NCBI GenBank assembly: GCA_003649845.1 | Contig: QMTB01000005.1 | Location: 1-23,824 of the forward strand | DNA: 23,824 nt | Source: Thermoplasmata archaeon | Lineage (GTDB): Archaea > Thermoplasmatota > E2 > DHVEG-1 | Direction of reading: 5' to 3' | Part shown: piece after piece, positions 22,358-23,824 of the stretch | Numbering within the stretch: the stretch's first letter is position 1 | How the letters are laid out: the number at the start of each line of letters is the position of its first letter | The notes under the pieces: generated by a model | Database searches by the model: none | What the model was told of the DNA's origin: nothing | What the model saw: only the letters and a program-made list of their open reading frames with translations | Position numbers and translations under genes: made by a program

Positions 22358-23689
22358 ATGGTATTAGGTGATCTTGAAGAATCTTTGAGAGGCACTATCC
22401 GTAAAATAGCTAATGCTGTTACAGTTGATGGTAAACTTATAAAGGAGATAGTTAGGGATATACAGCGTGCTCTTCTTCAAGCGGATGTAAATGTTAGACT
22501 AGTCTTGGAACTATCTAAGAAGATAGAGAAAAGAGCTTTAGAAGAGAAACCACCATCTGGAATGAGTAATAGAGAACATGTCATCCGTATTGTACACGAT
22601 GAACTAGTTAATCTACTTGGGGAAACAAAGGATTTGCCTATTAAAAAACAGGTTATAATGATGGTTGGACTCTATGGTCAAGGTAAAACAACTACTTGCG
22701 GAAAACTTGCAACATATTTTAAGAAAAAAGGGTTAAGACCTGCGTTGATAGCAGGTGATGTACATCGTCCAGCGGCATATGATCAATTAAAGCAGATCGC
22801 TGAACAAGTAGATGCAGCTTTTTATGGAGATAAAAACGAGAAAGATGCTGTTAAAGTAGTTAAAGATGGTATAAATAAACTTAAAAAAACAAGTGATGTA
22901 ATAATTGTTGATACATCTGGTAGACATAAACTTGAAGATAATCTTATTGAAGAAATGAAGAATATATTTCATGCTACTAAACCAGATGAAAAACTACTTG
23001 TTATAGATGCTGCAGTTGGACAACAAGCTGGTTCACAAGCTAAAGCATTCAATGATGCAGTAGATATAACTGGTATTATTCTCACGAAACTAGATGGCAC
23101 AGCAAAAGGTGGAGGAGCGTTAAGTGCAGCAGCGGAGGTGGGAGCACCAATTATATTCATTGGAACAGGTGAACACCCCTCTGACTTTGAGAAGTTTGAT
23201 CCAACTAGATTCATCTCTAGACTACTAGGGATGGGAGATATTAAAACATTGTTAGAGAAAGCAGAGGAAAGTATGAAGGGTAAAGATGCAGAGAAAACAG
23301 CTAAACGTTTGTTATCAGGTAAATTTACTCTCAAAGATATGTATGAACAGATGGATATGCTCTCTGGTATGGGGCCGTTAAGTAAAATTGCAGATATGCT
23401 ACCAATTGGTTTCTCTGGTAAACTTAAAAAAGTTGATATGAATACCACGCAGGATAAGTTACGCAAATTTAGAGTTATAATGGATTCTATGACGGAGGAA
23501 GAGATGGAGAACCCAAATATTATAAAATCTTCAAGAGTGAAAAGGATAGCTAGAGGAGCAGGTGTTGAAAATAGAGATGTAAAGGAGTTACTTAGATATT
23601 ATAATATGACAAAAAAGATGATGAAAGGTTTATCTGGTAATAGGAAGATGAGAAAAAGTCTAATGAAACAACTACAGTTTGATACGTGA
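22358..23689 (+). CDS. srp54: Signal recognition particle protein SRP54
   Basis: This GTPase binds 7S RNA and nascent signal or membrane segments and docks on FtsY. The 443 residues comprise the N domain (MVLGDLEESLRGTIRKIANA), the G domain with GLYGQGKTTTCGKLA (104-118), GDVHRPAAYDQLK, VDTSGRH and TKLDGTAKGGGALS, and a methionine-rich M domain (DMYEQMDMLSGMGPLSKIAD, SSRVKRIARGAG, MMKGLSGNRKMRKSLMKQL). A GTG three codons upstream would add M-I-S, but ATG 22358 gives the family start and suits the TATA spacing. A glycerate kinase-like gene begins 5 bases after the stop. Confidence 0.96.
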   Translation: MVLGDLEESLRGTIRKIANAVTVDGKLIKEIVRDIQRALLQADVNVRLVLELSKKIEKRALEEKPPSGMSNREHVIRIVHDELVNLLGETKDLPIKKQVIMMVGLYGQGKTTTCGKLATYFKKKGLRPALIAGDVHRPAAYDQLKQIAEQVDAAFYGDKNEKDAVKVVKDGINKLKKTSDVIIVDTSGRHKLEDNLIEEMKNIFHATKPDEKLLVIDAAVGQQAGSQAKAFNDAVDITGIILTKLDGTAKGGGALSAAAEVGAPIIFIGTGEHPSDFEKFDPTRFISRLLGMGDIKTLLEKAEESMKGKDAEKTAKRLLSGKFTLKDMYEQMDMLSGMGPLSKIADMLPIGFSGKLKKVDMNTTQDKLRKFRVIMDSMTEEEMENPNIIKSSRVKRIARGAGVENRDVKELLRYYNMTKKMMKGLSGNRKMRKSLMKQLQFDT

Positions 23690-23694
23690 TAATT

Positions 23695-23824
23695 ATGGTC
23701 TTCAAAAACAGAGAGCAACTAATTGGAAATGGTGTAACATCTGAGTTAAAGGAGAAAAGGAAAATTACCTTAGAGATACTTGAAGCTGCTTTGAAAGCAG
23801 TGGATCCATATATAGCAGTAAAAG
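23695..23824 (+). CDS. Glycerate 2-kinase-like protein, 5' part only
   Basis: The gene begins at ATG 23695 and runs off the right edge after 43 codons. The N-terminus (REQLIGNGVTSELKEKRKIT, then LEILEAALKAVDPYIAVK) matches the start of the MOFRL/DUF4147 glycerate 2-kinases, which phosphorylate glycerate to 2-phosphoglycerate in archaeal sugar or serine catabolism. Catalytic residues are out of view, so the call rests on the N-terminal block alone. It is spaced 5 bases from srp54 and probably co-transcribed. Confidence 0.7.
   Translation, partial: MVFKNREQLIGNGVTSELKEKRKITLEILEAALKAVDPYIAVK

Noticed and set aside
22969..23466. 165-codon open frame on the minus strand inside srp54
   Set aside because: It is an antisense shadow of a well-conserved gene, rich in Ser, Pro and Ile with no domain-like pattern.
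1..23824. CRISPR array, insertion sequence, attachment site or replication origin
   Set aside because: No regularly spaced repeats, transposase, integrase gene, terminal inverted repeats or origin-like clustered repeats were seen on either strand.

Overview
This window is a piece of an archaeal chromosome, AT-rich, with ATA, AGA and other A/T-ended codons common. Archaeal markers are the L7Ae, S28e and L24e ribosomal proteins, RadB, SRP54, an archaeal-length PheT, a DRG/TGS GTPase, a split transketolase and TATA-type promoters. RadB points to a euryarchaeal lineage. The parallel beta-helix protein at the left edge, with its C-terminal motif (NYWD, then FDxxPAxxPYxI), reminds me of Thermoplasmatota genomes, but that placement is recollection, not a computed result. 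Several genes have a TATA-like box centred about 28-30 bases before the start codon, which fits leaderless mRNAs. I used this spacing to choose several starts.

Layout. Bases 1-1124 hold a beta-helix (NosD-like) gene with its 5' end off the window and a frameshift at a G6 tract. Next come pheT (+) and, tail to tail, a histidine/aromatic ammonia-lyase (-) whose cofactor motif is Ala-Cys-Gly. A TtuA/Ncs6-type tRNA thiolase (+) follows. Then comes a gap with its own promoter and a 14-bp stem: a possible small RNA or 22-codon leaderless ORF. An Lrp/AsnC regulator (-) is divergent from radB (+), which overlaps a COG2108-type radical SAM gene. Bases 8034-8893 hold the L7Ae-S28e-L24e ribosomal operon.

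Bases 8962-14739 are housekeeping: an adenosine-specific kinase-family protein, Pcm, carbamate kinase, the DRG GTPase, the two transketolase halves (N half then C half on the minus strand) and a HemK-like methyltransferase behind a small membrane protein. Bases 15373-19442 hold a cupin, an MgtC-like membrane protein, a divergent zinc-LID adenylate kinase, a stand-alone E2-type acyltransferase domain and a DEAD-box helicase with a DETD motif II.

The most accessory-looking part is 19443-21306. A promoter region with a perfect 7-bp inverted repeat precedes a compact operon (small membrane protein, YbjQ-family protein, small membrane protein). Then come about 730 bases holding one intact zinc-ribbon ORF among protein-like fragments broken by stops or frameshifts. 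The window ends with a TauE/SafE-type permease (-), SRP54 (+) and the 5' end of a glycerate 2-kinase-like gene (+).

I found no tRNA, rRNA, CRISPR array, insertion sequence or replication origin. No complete new defence or mobile system is evident. The best leads are the structured element at 5421-5522, the Cys-type MIO motif, the YbjQ operon with its putative operator, and the decayed stretch at 20577-21306.
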